Shown: positions 36,089 to 45,460, counted from the stretch's first letter. The stretch: 64,000 nucleotides of DNA from Glutamicibacter sp. B1 (GCF_039602135.1 NZ_CP125942.1:3472001-3536000), one strand, 5' to 3'. Program-made: numbers and translations. The notes: generated by a model from the letters alone, not told the origin.

Positions 36089-37054
36089 TCATACCTGGGC
36101 GGGCGTCCAATCCGGTGCACCCTGCAGGGCCACCTTGCGCAATAGCCCCGCGGCACGGCGAACGCCCTCCTCGGAGTTGACCAGCACGTCTTCATGCTCG
36201 ATATTGAGCGTGCCATCATAGCCTGCGGCGCGCAGCTCATAGACGAAATCAGCCCAGAAGGCTTCGCCGCCCGGATGCCCCAGGCCCAGGGTCACATAGT
36301 TCCAGGCCCGCTGCTGCCACTGCGTCATGGCGGTGCCATCAGGCAACCCGTTGGCGGCGGCGACTGTGGCATTCAAGCGCACGTCCTTGGCATGAACATG
36401 CATGATGGTGCCGGCCAGGGCACGGATCACACTAGGGATATCAGCTCCCATCGCCATCAGGTGCGAAGGATCCAGGTTGATGCCAACCCAAGTGCTGCCC
36501 ACCGAATCGATCAGGCGCTTGGCGGTGGCGGCGTTATACACCAGCTGCGTGAAGCAGGGTTCGATCGCCAGCTTCACGTTGTGCTCTTCGGCGAAAGCAG
36601 CTAGGTCCCGCCAATAGGGCAGGGCCACCTGCTCCCATTGGTACTCCAGGATTGCCAGGTTTTCTGGTGGCCACGAGCTGGTCACCCAGTTCGGGGAGCT
36701 GTCTCCCGCAGCGCCTGGCAATCCGGACATGCACACGACGGTGGGGACCTCCATGAGCTGCGCGAGGCGGATCGTCTTGCGCAATACGGCGCCCTGCTCC
36801 GCTCCCGATACAGGATGCAACTGGTTTCCATTGGCATTCAGCGCGCTGATGCCCAGTCCGGCACCGGCAATCTTGGCCATGAAGGCCTGGCGCTCGGCAT
36901 CGTCTTCCAGCAGGGCATCGAGATTGAGGTGCGGGGCCTCGGACCAATTGCCGGTAGGCAATTCGAGGGAGCTCAGGCCAAGGTCCGCGGCAATGCCCAG
37001 GACCTCCTCGAGGCTTCGCGATGAGAGCGAATCGGTAATCAGGCCGATTTCCAT
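36089..37054 (-). CDS. Sugar phosphate isomerase/epimerase (TIM barrel), last gene of iol operon
   Basis: A 321-residue TIM-barrel protein. Landmarks: 'GISALNANGNQLHP', 'VVCMSGLPGA', 'VKLAIEPCFTQLVYN' (Glu ligand), 'VGINLDPSHLMAMG' (Asp, His), 'MHVHAKDVRLN' and 'LNIEHEDVL' (Glu). It is clearly homologous to the protein at 48092. Members of this branch sit beside Gfo/Idh dehydrogenases and act on 3-keto sugars, glycosides or inososes. Here it closes the iol operon, 64 bases after iolH, before a terminator. AAGGAAGG precedes the ATG. Function in inositol use is inferred, not shown. Confidence 0.82.
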   Translation of the reverse strand: MEIGLITDSLSSRSLEEVLGIAADLGLSSLELPTGNWSEAPHLNLDALLEDDAERQAFMAKIAGAGLGISALNANGNQLHPVSGAEQGAVLRKTIRLAQLMEVPTVVCMSGLPGAAGDSSPNWVTSSWPPENLAILEYQWEQVALPYWRDLAAFAEEHNVKLAIEPCFTQLVYNAATAKRLIDSVGSTWVGINLDPSHLMAMGADIPSVIRALAGTIMHVHAKDVRLNATVAAANGLPDGTAMTQWQQRAWNYVTLGLGHPGGEAFWADFVYELRAAGYDGTLNIEHEDVLVNSEEGVRRAAGLLRKVALQGAPDWTPAQV

Positions 37055-37118
37055 GATTGATTCCTTCCTTAAGGACTTGATGCCCGGCCCTGTGCGGGCC
37101 GGGCATCTGTGCTTGCGC

Positions 37119-38003
37119 CTAGACTCGTGCGCCCTGCGCGGCGGCTACTCGGCTGCGCATCTGCTCCAGTTGGTACTTCGAGACCTCCAAGGCGTTCTCA
37201 TTCTCCGCGAAAACGCTCGAGACCATCACACTCTCCTCGCGATCCGTGAAGCCATTGGCCACCAGCCCGGAAAAGAACTCATCCCAATTCACGTCGCCGT
37301 CGCCCACCTTCAGGTGCTGGTGCACCCGCACCGGGTTGCCCGGCGGATTGGTGATGTAGCGCAAGCCGTTCGAAGCATGGTGGTCCATCGTGTCGGCGAC
37401 ATGGACCACGCGAAGCCGCTCCCCCACGGTCTCCATGATCTCCAGTGGCTGGTCCTTCATGTGGAAGGAATGCGAGGCTACGTAGACGAAGGACAGGTTC
37501 GGTGAATTCACCCCGCGGATCACCCGCCACGCGGCCAGGCCCTCCTCCACGAAATCATCCGGGTGCGGATCGATTGCCACGTTGATGCCTTCGCGCTCGA
37601 TGATCGGCACCAGTTCCTCCATGGAGCGGTAGAACGCGGCCTCGGATTCCTCGGCGCGCTCAGGGCGTCCCGAGAATTCCGTATTCATCTGGGTCACGCC
37701 AAGATCCACGGCGATCTGGATGGCGCGCTTCCAGTAGCGCACCGCGGCCTGGCGCAGATTCTCATCGGGTGAGGACCAGCGCAGCACCGGGAGCACCGAG
37801 GCGATGCCCACGCCGGTCGCCTTGCACTGCGCGGCGAGCTTCGCCACCAACTCGTCATCGGCCTTCGGGTGGGTGAAGAACGGGATGACGTCCGGGTGCG
37901 GGGTCAGCTGGATGTAGTCATAGCCCAATTCCGCGGCGATCCTGGGAAACTCCAGTACCGAGTGCGTGGAATGGAACGGGGTCGGATCCAATGCGAATTT
38001 CAT
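37119..38003 (-). CDS. iolH: IolH-like TIM-barrel protein
   Basis: A 294-residue sugar-isomerase-like TIM barrel beginning 'MKFALDPTPFHSTHSVLEF', with 'GVTQMNTEFSGRPE', 'INVAIDPHPDDFVEEG', 'VVHVADTMDHHASNGLRY' and 'VHQHLKVGDGDVNW'. Gene order (iolE-iolG-iolH) and these motifs match the IolH proteins of actinobacterial inositol operons. IolH is needed or helpful for inositol growth in some bacteria, but its reaction is not settled. One of six TIM-barrel genes of this type in the island. It follows iolG by seven bases. Confidence 0.8.
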   Translation of the reverse strand: MKFALDPTPFHSTHSVLEFPRIAAELGYDYIQLTPHPDVIPFFTHPKADDELVAKLAAQCKATGVGIASVLPVLRWSSPDENLRQAAVRYWKRAIQIAVDLGVTQMNTEFSGRPERAEESEAAFYRSMEELVPIIEREGINVAIDPHPDDFVEEGLAAWRVIRGVNSPNLSFVYVASHSFHMKDQPLEIMETVGERLRVVHVADTMDHHASNGLRYITNPPGNPVRVHQHLKVGDGDVNWDEFFSGLVANGFTDREESVMVSSVFAENENALEVSKYQLEQMRSRVAAAQGARV

Positions 38004-38010
38004 GATGTTC

Positions 38011-39024
38011 CTAGTTGTAGAGATCCGGCTTGCTGTTCAGCACTACGTCGACTTTGGCACCGGTGCGCTGGGCCTCGACGCCCGCTTCGCAGCAGGCTGC
38101 GGTCGCGTAGCCATCCCATGCGCTCGGTCCGCCGATTTCGCCTTGCAATGCTGCGTCAACCCAGGACTGGATTTCGGTGTCGTAGGCCGCCCCGAAGCGC
38201 TCCTCGAAGCCCGGGGTGACCTTGCCGCCCCACTGGCCTGCGGTACGCACATAAGGGCCGGCATCGTTGCCGATGGACACGATGCCGTCTTCGAAGGACG
38301 CCTGGGTGGCCACCTCGTAGCCGAACTTCGCATTGACGTAGATCTCCACGTCAGCGAGCACGCCCGAGGTGGTTTCCAGCAAGACATGCTGCGGATCATG
38401 CTGCCCATTGGGCGCATTGCGGGTGGCCTTGCCCAGGCGCACCTGCACGCTGGTGATTTCCTCGCCGGTGAAGAAGCGGATCGCGTCGAACTCGTGCACC
38501 ACCGAGTCATTGATCAGCATTTCGTTGGTGAACCCTTCCGGGGTGCTCGGGTTGCGGTGCTGGTGGTGCAGCACCAGCAGTTCACCCAGGCCCTGGTTCC
38601 CGATCAGCTGGCGCAGCTGCTGGTACTCGGCATCAAAGCGGCGCATGAAGCCCACCTGGATGCGCTTGCGGCCCAGCTTCGCCTCGGCCTCGACGATCTC
38701 CCACGAGGATGCGGCATCCGGGGTCAGCGGCTTTTCGCACAATACCGGGATATCCGCCTCCAGCACCTTCAGCAGTGCATCGTGGTGCAAGAAGCCCGGG
38801 GTGGCGAGCAGGACCGCGTTCACGTCTCCGCCGGCGAGCGCGGCGTCCAGGTCGGTGTAGCCCTTGGCGCCGGGGATGCCGTCAATGGCGGCGTTGACCC
38901 GGTCCAGGTCGATGTCGACCACGGCAGCCACCTCGGCGCCGGAAATACGGTGGTGGATTCGCTGGATGTGGTCAGCGCCCATGCGTCCGGCTCCAACGAC
39001 GGCAACGCGCAGGATCTCTGGCAC
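38011..39024 (-). CDS. iolG: Myo-inositol 2-dehydrogenase (Gfo/Idh), operon copy
   Basis: Oxidises myo-inositol to 2-keto-myo-inositol (scyllo-inosose) with NAD. It has 337 residues from a GTG at 39024 that has AAAGGA upstream; a TTG at 39039 would add five residues but would absorb that site. Motifs: 'VAVVGAGRMGADHIQRI', 'IPVLCEKPLTPDA', 'VGFMRRFDAEYQQL', the catalytic 'NDSVVHEFDAIRFF' and 'KFGYEVATQASFEDG'. Position inside the iol operon between iolE and iolH makes it the main myo-inositol dehydrogenase of the window. Confidence 0.94.
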   Translation of the reverse strand: MPEILRVAVVGAGRMGADHIQRIHHRISGAEVAAVVDIDLDRVNAAIDGIPGAKGYTDLDAALAGGDVNAVLLATPGFLHHDALLKVLEADIPVLCEKPLTPDAASSWEIVEAEAKLGRKRIQVGFMRRFDAEYQQLRQLIGNQGLGELLVLHHQHRNPSTPEGFTNEMLINDSVVHEFDAIRFFTGEEITSVQVRLGKATRNAPNGQHDPQHVLLETTSGVLADVEIYVNAKFGYEVATQASFEDGIVSIGNDAGPYVRTAGQWGGKVTPGFEERFGAAYDTEIQSWVDAALQGEIGGPSAWDGYATAACCEAGVEAQRTGAKVDVVLNSKPDLYN

Positions 39025-39066
39025 GATATGTCCTTTCAAGAAATTTTTGGCTAGGTTCAGTCTTGC

Positions 39067-39987
39067 TTAAACGTGGGTGCGGGAGATGCAGCTGTGCAGA
39101 TAGTTCCGCGTGCGCGTGGCAATCGGCAGCGGCACCGAGAAATCGGCGACCGGGTACATGTCCTGCTCCACAATGCCGAAGATCGGGCGGCCCAGCTTCT
39201 CCACTTCCTGCAGCACCTCGTTCAGGTCGGGCAGGCCCGATGGCGGCTCGCACATGACCCCGGCGAGGTTGGCCGCGGCCCAGGTCATGCCCTGCTCGCG
39301 CACGGTGGCCAGGATGTCCGGGTTGATCTGCTTCAGGTGCAGGTAGCCGATGCGTTCCGGGAAGCGGCGGATCAGATCCACGCTGGAGGCTCCGCCGTAT
39401 TCGGCATGGCCGGTGTCCAGGCACAGGGTGGTGAACTGCGGGTCGGTGACTTCGAGGAACTTCTCGATATCACCCTGGCCGCAGACGTGGGAGTCCGCGT
39501 GGGAGTGGAATTGCTGCTTGAGGCCGAATTCCTCCTGCAGGATCCTGCCCAGGCGGTCATGGCCCTTGGCCAGCGAGTCCCACCCCTCGGCTTCCAGGAT
39601 GCCCGGTTCCAGTGCCTGCCCGGTGACGTCATCGCGCCACATCGCAGGGATGACCACGATGTGTTCGCCGCCCATGGCGGCGGTCAGCTCGGCGACCTTG
39701 CGGGCCGGCTCCCAGGCTTCTTCCCAGGCGTTGGCGCTGCCGTCGATCCCGCGGTGGAAGGCGGTGAACACGGTGCCGGCGCAGACGTTCAGGTCGCGGG
39801 CGGCCAGCTCATCAGCGAGCCGGGAAGGGTCGGTCGGCAGGTACCCGTAAGGGCCCAGCTCGATGGTTTTATAACCGGCTTCGGCCACCTCGTCGAGGAA
39901 GCGCTGCCACGGTGTTTGCTTGCGATCATCGGCAAACCAGACGCCCCAGGAGTCCGGAGCAGTTCCGATGGTGATGTTCTGTGCCAT
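39067..39987 (-). CDS. iolE: Inosose dehydratase (IolE-like TIM barrel)
   Basis: Dehydrates 2-keto-myo-inositol to 3D-(3,5/4)-trihydroxycyclohexane-1,2-dione. The 306-residue TIM barrel starts 'NITIGTAPDSWGVWF', the typical IolE opening, with 'GYKTIELGPYGYLPT', 'FHSHADSHV', 'LCLDTGHAEYGG' and 'GIVEQDMYP' giving the metal ligands His, Asp, His and Glu. The ATG at 39987 gives the conserved N-terminus; the open frame upstream overlaps iolA in another frame and is rejected. It sits between iolA and iolG in the operon. Confidence 0.87.
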   Translation of the reverse strand: MAQNITIGTAPDSWGVWFADDRKQTPWQRFLDEVAEAGYKTIELGPYGYLPTDPSRLADELAARDLNVCAGTVFTAFHRGIDGSANAWEEAWEPARKVAELTAAMGGEHIVVIPAMWRDDVTGQALEPGILEAEGWDSLAKGHDRLGRILQEEFGLKQQFHSHADSHVCGQGDIEKFLEVTDPQFTTLCLDTGHAEYGGASSVDLIRRFPERIGYLHLKQINPDILATVREQGMTWAAANLAGVMCEPPSGLPDLNEVLQEVEKLGRPIFGIVEQDMYPVADFSVPLPIATRTRNYLHSCISRTHV

Positions 39988-40015
39988 GCTGGGTACCGTT
40001 TCTGTGGCTGAAAAA

Positions 40016-41530
40016 TTAGTTGGATGGGAAGTTGAAGGTGGCGGCAGTGCCCTTGGCTGGTTCTGGCCAGCGCTGGGTGATGGCCTTGCCGCGGGTATAG
40101 AAGCGCACGCCGTCCGGGCCATAGATGTGGTGCTCACCGAACAGCGAGTCCTTCCAGCCGCCGAAGGAGTGCCACGCCACCGGCACCGGCAGCGGCACGT
40201 TCACGCCGACCATGCCCACCTGGATGCGGCGGGTGTAGGTGCGGGCGTGGGCGCCGGAGGAGGTGAAGATGGCGGTGCCATTGCCGTAGGGGTTGGCGTT
40301 GACCACGTCGATGGCCTCGTCCAGGGAATCCACGCGCAGCACCACCAGGACCGGGCCGAAGATCTCCTCGGTGTAGGCGCTCATTTCGCGGCTGACCTTG
40401 TCCAAGATGGTTGGGCCAACAAAGAAGCCATTCTCATGGTCCTTGACCACGATCTCGCGACCGTCGATGACCAAGGCGGCGCCAGCCTGCTCAGCTTCGC
40501 CGACAATCTTCTGCAGGCGGGACTTGGAGGCAGGGGTGATGACCGGACCCATATCGGCCCCTTCATCAAATCCGTGCGAGACGTTGACCTTGCGGGCGTG
40601 CTCTGCGAGCTTATCAACGAGGGCATCAGCGGCATCGCCCACGGCAACAGCAACGGAGATGGCCATGCAACGCTGGCCGGCGGAGCCGAAAGCGGCGGCG
40701 TTGATGTGGTCGGCGGCCAGGTCCATATCGGCATCTGGCATGATGACCGCGTGGTTCTTCGCCCCACCCAGTGCCTGCACGCGCTTGCCGTACTTGGTGG
40801 CGGTTTCGTGGACGTACTTGGCGATCGGGGTGGAGCCAACAAAGGAGATGCCGTCAACATCCGGGTGCGAGAGCAGTCCGTCAACGGTGTCCTTACCGCC
40901 GTGCAGCACCTGGAAGACACCGTCTGGCAGGCCAGCTTCCTTGAAGAGCTGTGCGATCAGCAGCGAGGCGGATGGATCGCGCTCGGATGGCTTGAGAATG
41001 AAGGCGTTACCGGTGGCGATGGCTACCGGGGCCATCCACAGCGGCACCATGACCGGGAAGTTGAACGGGGTGATACCGGCGACCACACCCAGTGGCTGGC
41101 GGAAGGAGAAGACGTCGATTCCGGTCGAAACCTGGTCGGAGTATTCACCCTTTAGCGACTGTGAAATACCGCAAGCGTATTCCACCACTTCGATGCCTCG
41201 GCTGATTTCGCCGGCGGCATCCGAGAGGACCTTGCCGTGTTCGCTGGTGACGATGCGGGCCAGCTCATCGGTGTGTTCGGTCAGCAGCTGCTGGAAGCGG
41301 AAGAGGATCTTGCTGCGCTTAGCGATCGAGACCTCGCCCCAAGTTTCGGAGGCTGCTTTGGCTACGGCGACGGCCTGCTGCAGGTCCTCGTCGTTGGCCA
41401 AGCGTAGCTGACCGGTGACTTCACCGGTGGCTGGGTTGTAGACCGGCTGGGTTTCGGTGCCAGAACCTGCCGAAGGTGTGCCGTTGATGTAGTGCAAGAT
41501 TTCTGCGACGTCGGTGGCGGTGGTAGTCAT
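40016..41530 (-). CDS. iolA: Methylmalonate/malonate semialdehyde dehydrogenase (CoA-acylating)
   Basis: Converts malonate semialdehyde to acetyl-CoA and CO2, the last step of inositol breakdown. It has 504 residues and the aldehyde dehydrogenase fold; the catalytic Cys is in 'GSAGQRCMAISVAV' and the NAD-binding part in 'PFNFPVMVPLWMAPVAIATG'. The N-terminus 'EILHYINGTP' is typical of MmsA/IolA. The start ATG at 41530 follows AAAGGAATAA. Within the gene the 3' part (below about 40,380) is visibly richer in GC than the 5' part, which suggests a recombination boundary here. Confidence 0.94.
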   Translation of the reverse strand: MTTTATDVAEILHYINGTPSAGSGTETQPVYNPATGEVTGQLRLANDEDLQQAVAVAKAASETWGEVSIAKRSKILFRFQQLLTEHTDELARIVTSEHGKVLSDAAGEISRGIEVVEYACGISQSLKGEYSDQVSTGIDVFSFRQPLGVVAGITPFNFPVMVPLWMAPVAIATGNAFILKPSERDPSASLLIAQLFKEAGLPDGVFQVLHGGKDTVDGLLSHPDVDGISFVGSTPIAKYVHETATKYGKRVQALGGAKNHAVIMPDADMDLAADHINAAAFGSAGQRCMAISVAVAVGDAADALVDKLAEHARKVNVSHGFDEGADMGPVITPASKSRLQKIVGEAEQAGAALVIDGREIVVKDHENGFFVGPTILDKVSREMSAYTEEIFGPVLVVLRVDSLDEAIDVVNANPYGNGTAIFTSSGAHARTYTRRIQVGMVGVNVPLPVPVAWHSFGGWKDSLFGEHHIYGPDGVRFYTRGKAITQRWPEPAKGTAATFNFPSN

Positions 41531-41573
41531 TGCTGTTATTCCTTTGATCTGCTGAAGTGTTGTGGTTTGCGTT

Positions 41574-43520
41574 TTAGCCCAGTAGGGGCTTTTGACGTGC
41601 CTTGTGTTTGGTGTAGTTCTGGTAGGCCGTTTGGGTGCTTTCAAGCTCGGCGACTTCACTGACCGGAACATCCCACCACGACTCACTAGAGGGGGCATCG
41701 GCGTAAAGATCCGATTCGATGTGGATCAGGATCGGACCAGTTCCTTCCGGCGCGGCCTTGGCGGTGGCGATCGCCGCTGAAAGCTCGTTGATGGCCTCAG
41801 GTCCCGGGGTAATCCGGATGACCGTCACGCCCAGGGATTCGGCGTTGGTGGCCAGATCGATCGGTAGGGTTTCGCCCTCATCAAAACTGTGGTTTTGCGC
41901 ATCCAAGGTGCGATATTTGGTACCGAAACGCTGGGATCCGAGGGATTCGGACAGGGCACCGATGGAGGCGTAGCCATGGTTCTGGATCAGCACGGTGATC
42001 AGCTTCAGGCCTTCGGCCACTGCGGTGACAAGTTCGGTGTGCATCATCAGGTAGGAGCCGTCACCCACCATGACCACCACATCGCGGTGTTCTTGATCTC
42101 CGCGCGCAGCTTCATCGATGGCTGCACGCTTGATGCCTAGTCCACCAGCGATCTCGTAGCCCATGCAGGAGAAGCCGTATTCCACGTGGTAGCCGAATGG
42201 ATCGGCAACCCGCCACATTTTATGCAGGTCCCCGGGCAGCGAACCGGCGGCGCAGACCACGACGTCGCGCGGATCCATCGCCTGATTCACCGCACCGATA
42301 ATGGCGTTTTGGCTCACCAGCGGGGAAAGCCGTTCGGCGAAGGCCTCATCCACGGTGGCATCCCAACGCTGCTTTTCGCTGGCGGTTTGCACTTCCAGGG
42401 CTCCCTCAACGCGGTATCCGCTCAAGGCTTCACGCAGGGCAATCAATGCCTTGCGGGCATCGGCCACGACCGGGAGCACAGTACCGTGCTTGTAAGCGTC
42501 CAGCGCAGCGACGTTGATGTTCACGAACTTCACGTCGGGATTCTGGAAGGCGGTACGGCTGGCGGTGGTGAAGTCTTCATAGCGGGTTCCGATGCCGATG
42601 ATGAGATCGGCCTGCTCGGCCAAGGCATTAGCAGCAGTGGTGCCGGTGGAGCCAATTGCGCCCAGCGAGTACTTCGAGTCCCACGGAAGCACACCCACGC
42701 CGGCCTGGGTATTACCCACTGGGATGCCGGTGGCTTCACAGAAAGCTACAAGCTCGTCGGTGGCGAAGGCATAGAGCACGCCACCACCGGCGACGATCAG
42801 CGGTCGTTTGGCCGCGCGGATCATCTTCGCAGCTTCAGCGATATCCTGGGCTTCGGGCTCAGGGCGGCGAATCTTCCACTCACGTTCAGCGAAGAATTCT
42901 TCGGGGAAGTCGAAGGCTTCGGCCTGCACATCTTGGGGTAGCGAAATGGTCACCGCACCGGTTTCTGCTGGGTCGGTGAGCACACGCAAGCCGTGGTGCA
43001 GGGCGCTAGCCAACTGCTCAGGGCGGGTGACACGGTCAAAGTACTTGGACAGTGGGCGGAAGGCATCATTCACGGTGATGTCGTAACCGTGCGGCATTTC
43101 CAGTTGTTGCAGTACCGGGTCTGCTGCGCGGGTCGCGAAGGTATCGGAGGGCAGCAGCAAGACGGGAAGGCGGTTGGCCGTGGCCAGCGCGGCTCCGGTG
43201 AGCAGGTTGGAGGATCCTGGGCCGATAGACGTCGACACCGCATAGGTTGCCCGGCGACGAGTGTGACGCGCGTAGGCGACGGCCTGATGCGACTGGGCTT
43301 GTTCGTTACGGCCCTGATAGTACGGCATGAGACTGGGATCTTTGGCCTGCCACTGTTTTAGCGCCTGGCCCACGCCGGCAACATTGCCGTGCCCGAAAAT
43401 ACCGAACATGCCGGGGATCAGCCGTTCACGGTACTGGGTTCCAGCAACGGAATCCACCGTGTACTGGCGGCCCAGAAATTCCACAACCGCTTGGGCCACG
43501 GTCATCGTGCGTGTAGTCAT
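41574..43520 (-). CDS. iolD: 3D-(3,5/4)-trihydroxycyclohexane-1,2-dione hydrolase
   Basis: A thiamine-diphosphate enzyme of 648 residues that opens the inositol ring, giving 5-deoxy-glucuronate. The N-terminal pyrimidine domain contains 'FGIFGHGNVAGVGQAL' and 'YYQGRNEQAQSHQAVAYA', the central domain 'VAGGGVLYAFATDELVAFCE', and the C-terminal cofactor domain has the GDG motif 'VMVGDGSYLMMHTELVTAV' and 'IQNHGYASIGALSESLG', which are specific to IolD. It follows the Cgl0159-like aldolase by six bases and precedes iolA by 43. Confidence 0.95.
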   Translation of the reverse strand: MTTRTMTVAQAVVEFLGRQYTVDSVAGTQYRERLIPGMFGIFGHGNVAGVGQALKQWQAKDPSLMPYYQGRNEQAQSHQAVAYARHTRRRATYAVSTSIGPGSSNLLTGAALATANRLPVLLLPSDTFATRAADPVLQQLEMPHGYDITVNDAFRPLSKYFDRVTRPEQLASALHHGLRVLTDPAETGAVTISLPQDVQAEAFDFPEEFFAEREWKIRRPEPEAQDIAEAAKMIRAAKRPLIVAGGGVLYAFATDELVAFCEATGIPVGNTQAGVGVLPWDSKYSLGAIGSTGTTAANALAEQADLIIGIGTRYEDFTTASRTAFQNPDVKFVNINVAALDAYKHGTVLPVVADARKALIALREALSGYRVEGALEVQTASEKQRWDATVDEAFAERLSPLVSQNAIIGAVNQAMDPRDVVVCAAGSLPGDLHKMWRVADPFGYHVEYGFSCMGYEIAGGLGIKRAAIDEAARGDQEHRDVVVMVGDGSYLMMHTELVTAVAEGLKLITVLIQNHGYASIGALSESLGSQRFGTKYRTLDAQNHSFDEGETLPIDLATNAESLGVTVIRITPGPEAINELSAAIATAKAAPEGTGPILIHIESDLYADAPSSESWWDVPVSEVAELESTQTAYQNYTKHKARQKPLLG

Positions 43521-43526
43521 CGAGCT

Positions 43527-44465
43527 TTATCCTTCTGCGCTGCGTACAGGTGCGGTGGTGTTCAACAAAGAGGCGGCGGTGGCTACGGCGGCGGCCACGT
43601 CCCCGTCCTCGGGGTAGAGCAGGGTTCGACCCACGGTCAGCCCCTGCACCCCAGGCAAAGCGAGGGCTGCCTGCCAGGAAGCGAAGACCTCGTCCGGACT
43701 ACCTGCCGGGTCCCCACCCAGCAGAACCGTGGGCAAGGTAGTGGCTGCCATGACGCGTTCCATTTCCTGCACTACCGGGATCTTCAGCCAGGTGTAGGCG
43801 CTGGACTCGCCGAGTCCGGCAGCGATGCCCATGGACTTAATGACGGCGTCTGGGCGCAGGTCGTTGACAACCTTCCCATCGACTCGCTTGGAGATGAAGG
43901 GTTCAACCATGGCTACTAGTTGGTGCCGGGCTAGATCGGAGACCGCGTCGGCGGTGGCCTGCAGTGTTTTGACGGTGTCCTGGTCCTCGTAGCTGATTCG
44001 GGTGAGCATCTTTCCGCCGTCAGCGCCGAGTGCCGATAGTGCTGCGGCTGTATGCCCGGTGAAGCGGTCATCGATCTCGTTGACCAGGCCGGTCAGCCCA
44101 CCGCGGTTCATCGATCCGAAAACCAGTTTGCCTTCCAATGCCCCGAGCAGGAGCAGGTCATCGAGGATATCTGGCGAGGCGAGCACACCGTCGCAGGCCG
44201 GGTTGGCCAAGGCGATCTGCAGCCGGTCCAATAGTTGGCGGCGGTCGGCCATGGCGGTGGTCTGCTTGCCGACGGACAGGGCTCCACGGGCCGGGTGATC
44301 GGCAGCAATAATGAAGTTCTGGCGCCCTAATACCGGTCCGGCATGCTTTTGGCGGGTGGCCGCGGCACGTTGTACCGATGCCGGGTCTTCTAAGCGTTGA
44401 CGGGTAATGGATTCATAACGGCGTGGATCTTCGCGATCCACGCTTAGCTCGGTTACCTGTTGCAT
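43527..44465 (-). CDS. Cgl0159-family (beta/alpha)8 aldolase-like protein
   Basis: A 312-residue protein with a DeoC/FbaB-like aldolase barrel: 'NFIIAADHPARGAL', 'LVAMVEPFISKRVDG', 'DAVIKSMGIAAGLGESSAYTWLKIP' (candidate Schiff-base Lys in strand 6 or 7) and 'TVLLGGDPAGSPDEVFASW'. Related genes accompany iolC in Corynebacterium. In many Gram-negative bacteria a similar domain is fused to the C-terminus of IolC. Here it is a separate gene two bases after iolC. No class II IolJ aldolase is seen in the window, so this protein may cleave 2-deoxy-5-keto-gluconate 6-phosphate to dihydroxyacetone phosphate and malonate semialdehyde. That role is an inference. Confidence 0.78.
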   Translation of the reverse strand: MQQVTELSVDREDPRRYESITRQRLEDPASVQRAAATRQKHAGPVLGRQNFIIAADHPARGALSVGKQTTAMADRRQLLDRLQIALANPACDGVLASPDILDDLLLLGALEGKLVFGSMNRGGLTGLVNEIDDRFTGHTAAALSALGADGGKMLTRISYEDQDTVKTLQATADAVSDLARHQLVAMVEPFISKRVDGKVVNDLRPDAVIKSMGIAAGLGESSAYTWLKIPVVQEMERVMAATTLPTVLLGGDPAGSPDEVFASWQAALALPGVQGLTVGRTLLYPEDGDVAAAVATAASLLNTTAPVRSAEG

Positions 44466-44467
44466 AA

Positions 44468-45460
44468 CTAGACCAGGTCTTTCTGGGAGGTGGGGACGGT
44501 GCGGCCGCGCTGTGCCAACAGGTCATTGACTTCTTCGGGGGTCGGCATCGCATCGGAGCAGGCGACCTTGGAGGCAACGATGGCACCGGCAGCGTTGGCG
44601 TAATCCAATACCTGTTCCAGGGGCCAGCCGGAGAGTAGCCCGTGGCAGAAGGCTCCACCGAAGGAGTCCCCTGCGCCCAAACCATTGGCGGTCTGCACCG
44701 GAACCGGCGCGGAGACCACGCGTTCGGTACGGGTCTTGGCCATCACTCCTTCGGGACCTAGTTTGACGACGGCGATCTGCACTCCGGCGTCCAAGAGTCG
44801 GTCTGCTTGTTCGTCGGGGGTTCCTTCACCCACGGCGACGGTGCATTCGGTGTCGTTGCCAATGGCGACGGTGGCTGAGGCTAGGGCCGCGGTGACCTGT
44901 TCACGGGCCTGTTCTACCGAATCCCAAAACATCGGGCGGTAATCCAGGTCCAGGATCGTGAACTGGCCTTCGGTCAGTGAGCTGGTTGGGCGAGCGCCAT
45001 AGGCTGCCAGTTGTGCGCTGCGTGAAGGTTCACGGCTCAGACCGGTCACGGTGCTCCAGAAGATCTTGGCATTCTTCACTGCGTCAAGGTCAATGTCGCT
45101 GGTGTTGATGTTCCAGTCCGGTGCCATGGGGAAGCGACCGTAGAAGTAGAGCGGGAAGTCATCTGGTGGCAGGATCGCGCAGAAGGTGACCGGAGTCTGC
45201 AAATCGGCATCCCGGGTGACCTGCGAGCGATCCACGTTATAGCGGTCTAGTTCGCGTTCCAGGAAAGTGCCAAAATCATCGTCACCGACCTTGGTGATCA
45301 CTCCGGTTGCGCGCCCGTGACGGGCTGCTGCTACCGCGACGTTGGTGGCGGAACCGCCGAGGTACTTGCCGAAGGTGTTCACGTCGGCCAGGGATACGCC
45401 GATGTCGTTCGGGTAAACATCAACGCTGATGCGTCCGAGGGTGAGTACGTCGTATGTCAC
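44468..45460 (-). CDS. iolC: 5-dehydro-2-deoxygluconokinase (PfkB family)
   Basis: Phosphorylates 2-deoxy-5-keto-gluconate. A 330-residue ribokinase-fold protein: the N-terminal 'VDVYPNDIGVSLADVNTFGKYLGGSATNVAVAAAR' holds the di-Gly substrate motif, and the C-terminal 'TANGLGAGDSFGGAFCHGL' holds the catalytic Asp and anion hole. The start is a GTG with GAAAGGAC upstream. First gene of the eight-gene iol operon running to 36089. IolR-like sites at 45569 and 45678 lie in its promoter region. Confidence 0.93.
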   Translation of the reverse strand: MTYDVLTLGRISVDVYPNDIGVSLADVNTFGKYLGGSATNVAVAAARHGRATGVITKVGDDDFGTFLERELDRYNVDRSQVTRDADLQTPVTFCAILPPDDFPLYFYGRFPMAPDWNINTSDIDLDAVKNAKIFWSTVTGLSREPSRSAQLAAYGARPTSSLTEGQFTILDLDYRPMFWDSVEQAREQVTAALASATVAIGNDTECTVAVGEGTPDEQADRLLDAGVQIAVVKLGPEGVMAKTRTERVVSAPVPVQTANGLGAGDSFGGAFCHGLLSGWPLEQVLDYANAAGAIVASKVACSDAMPTPEEVNDLLAQRGRTVPTSQKDLV

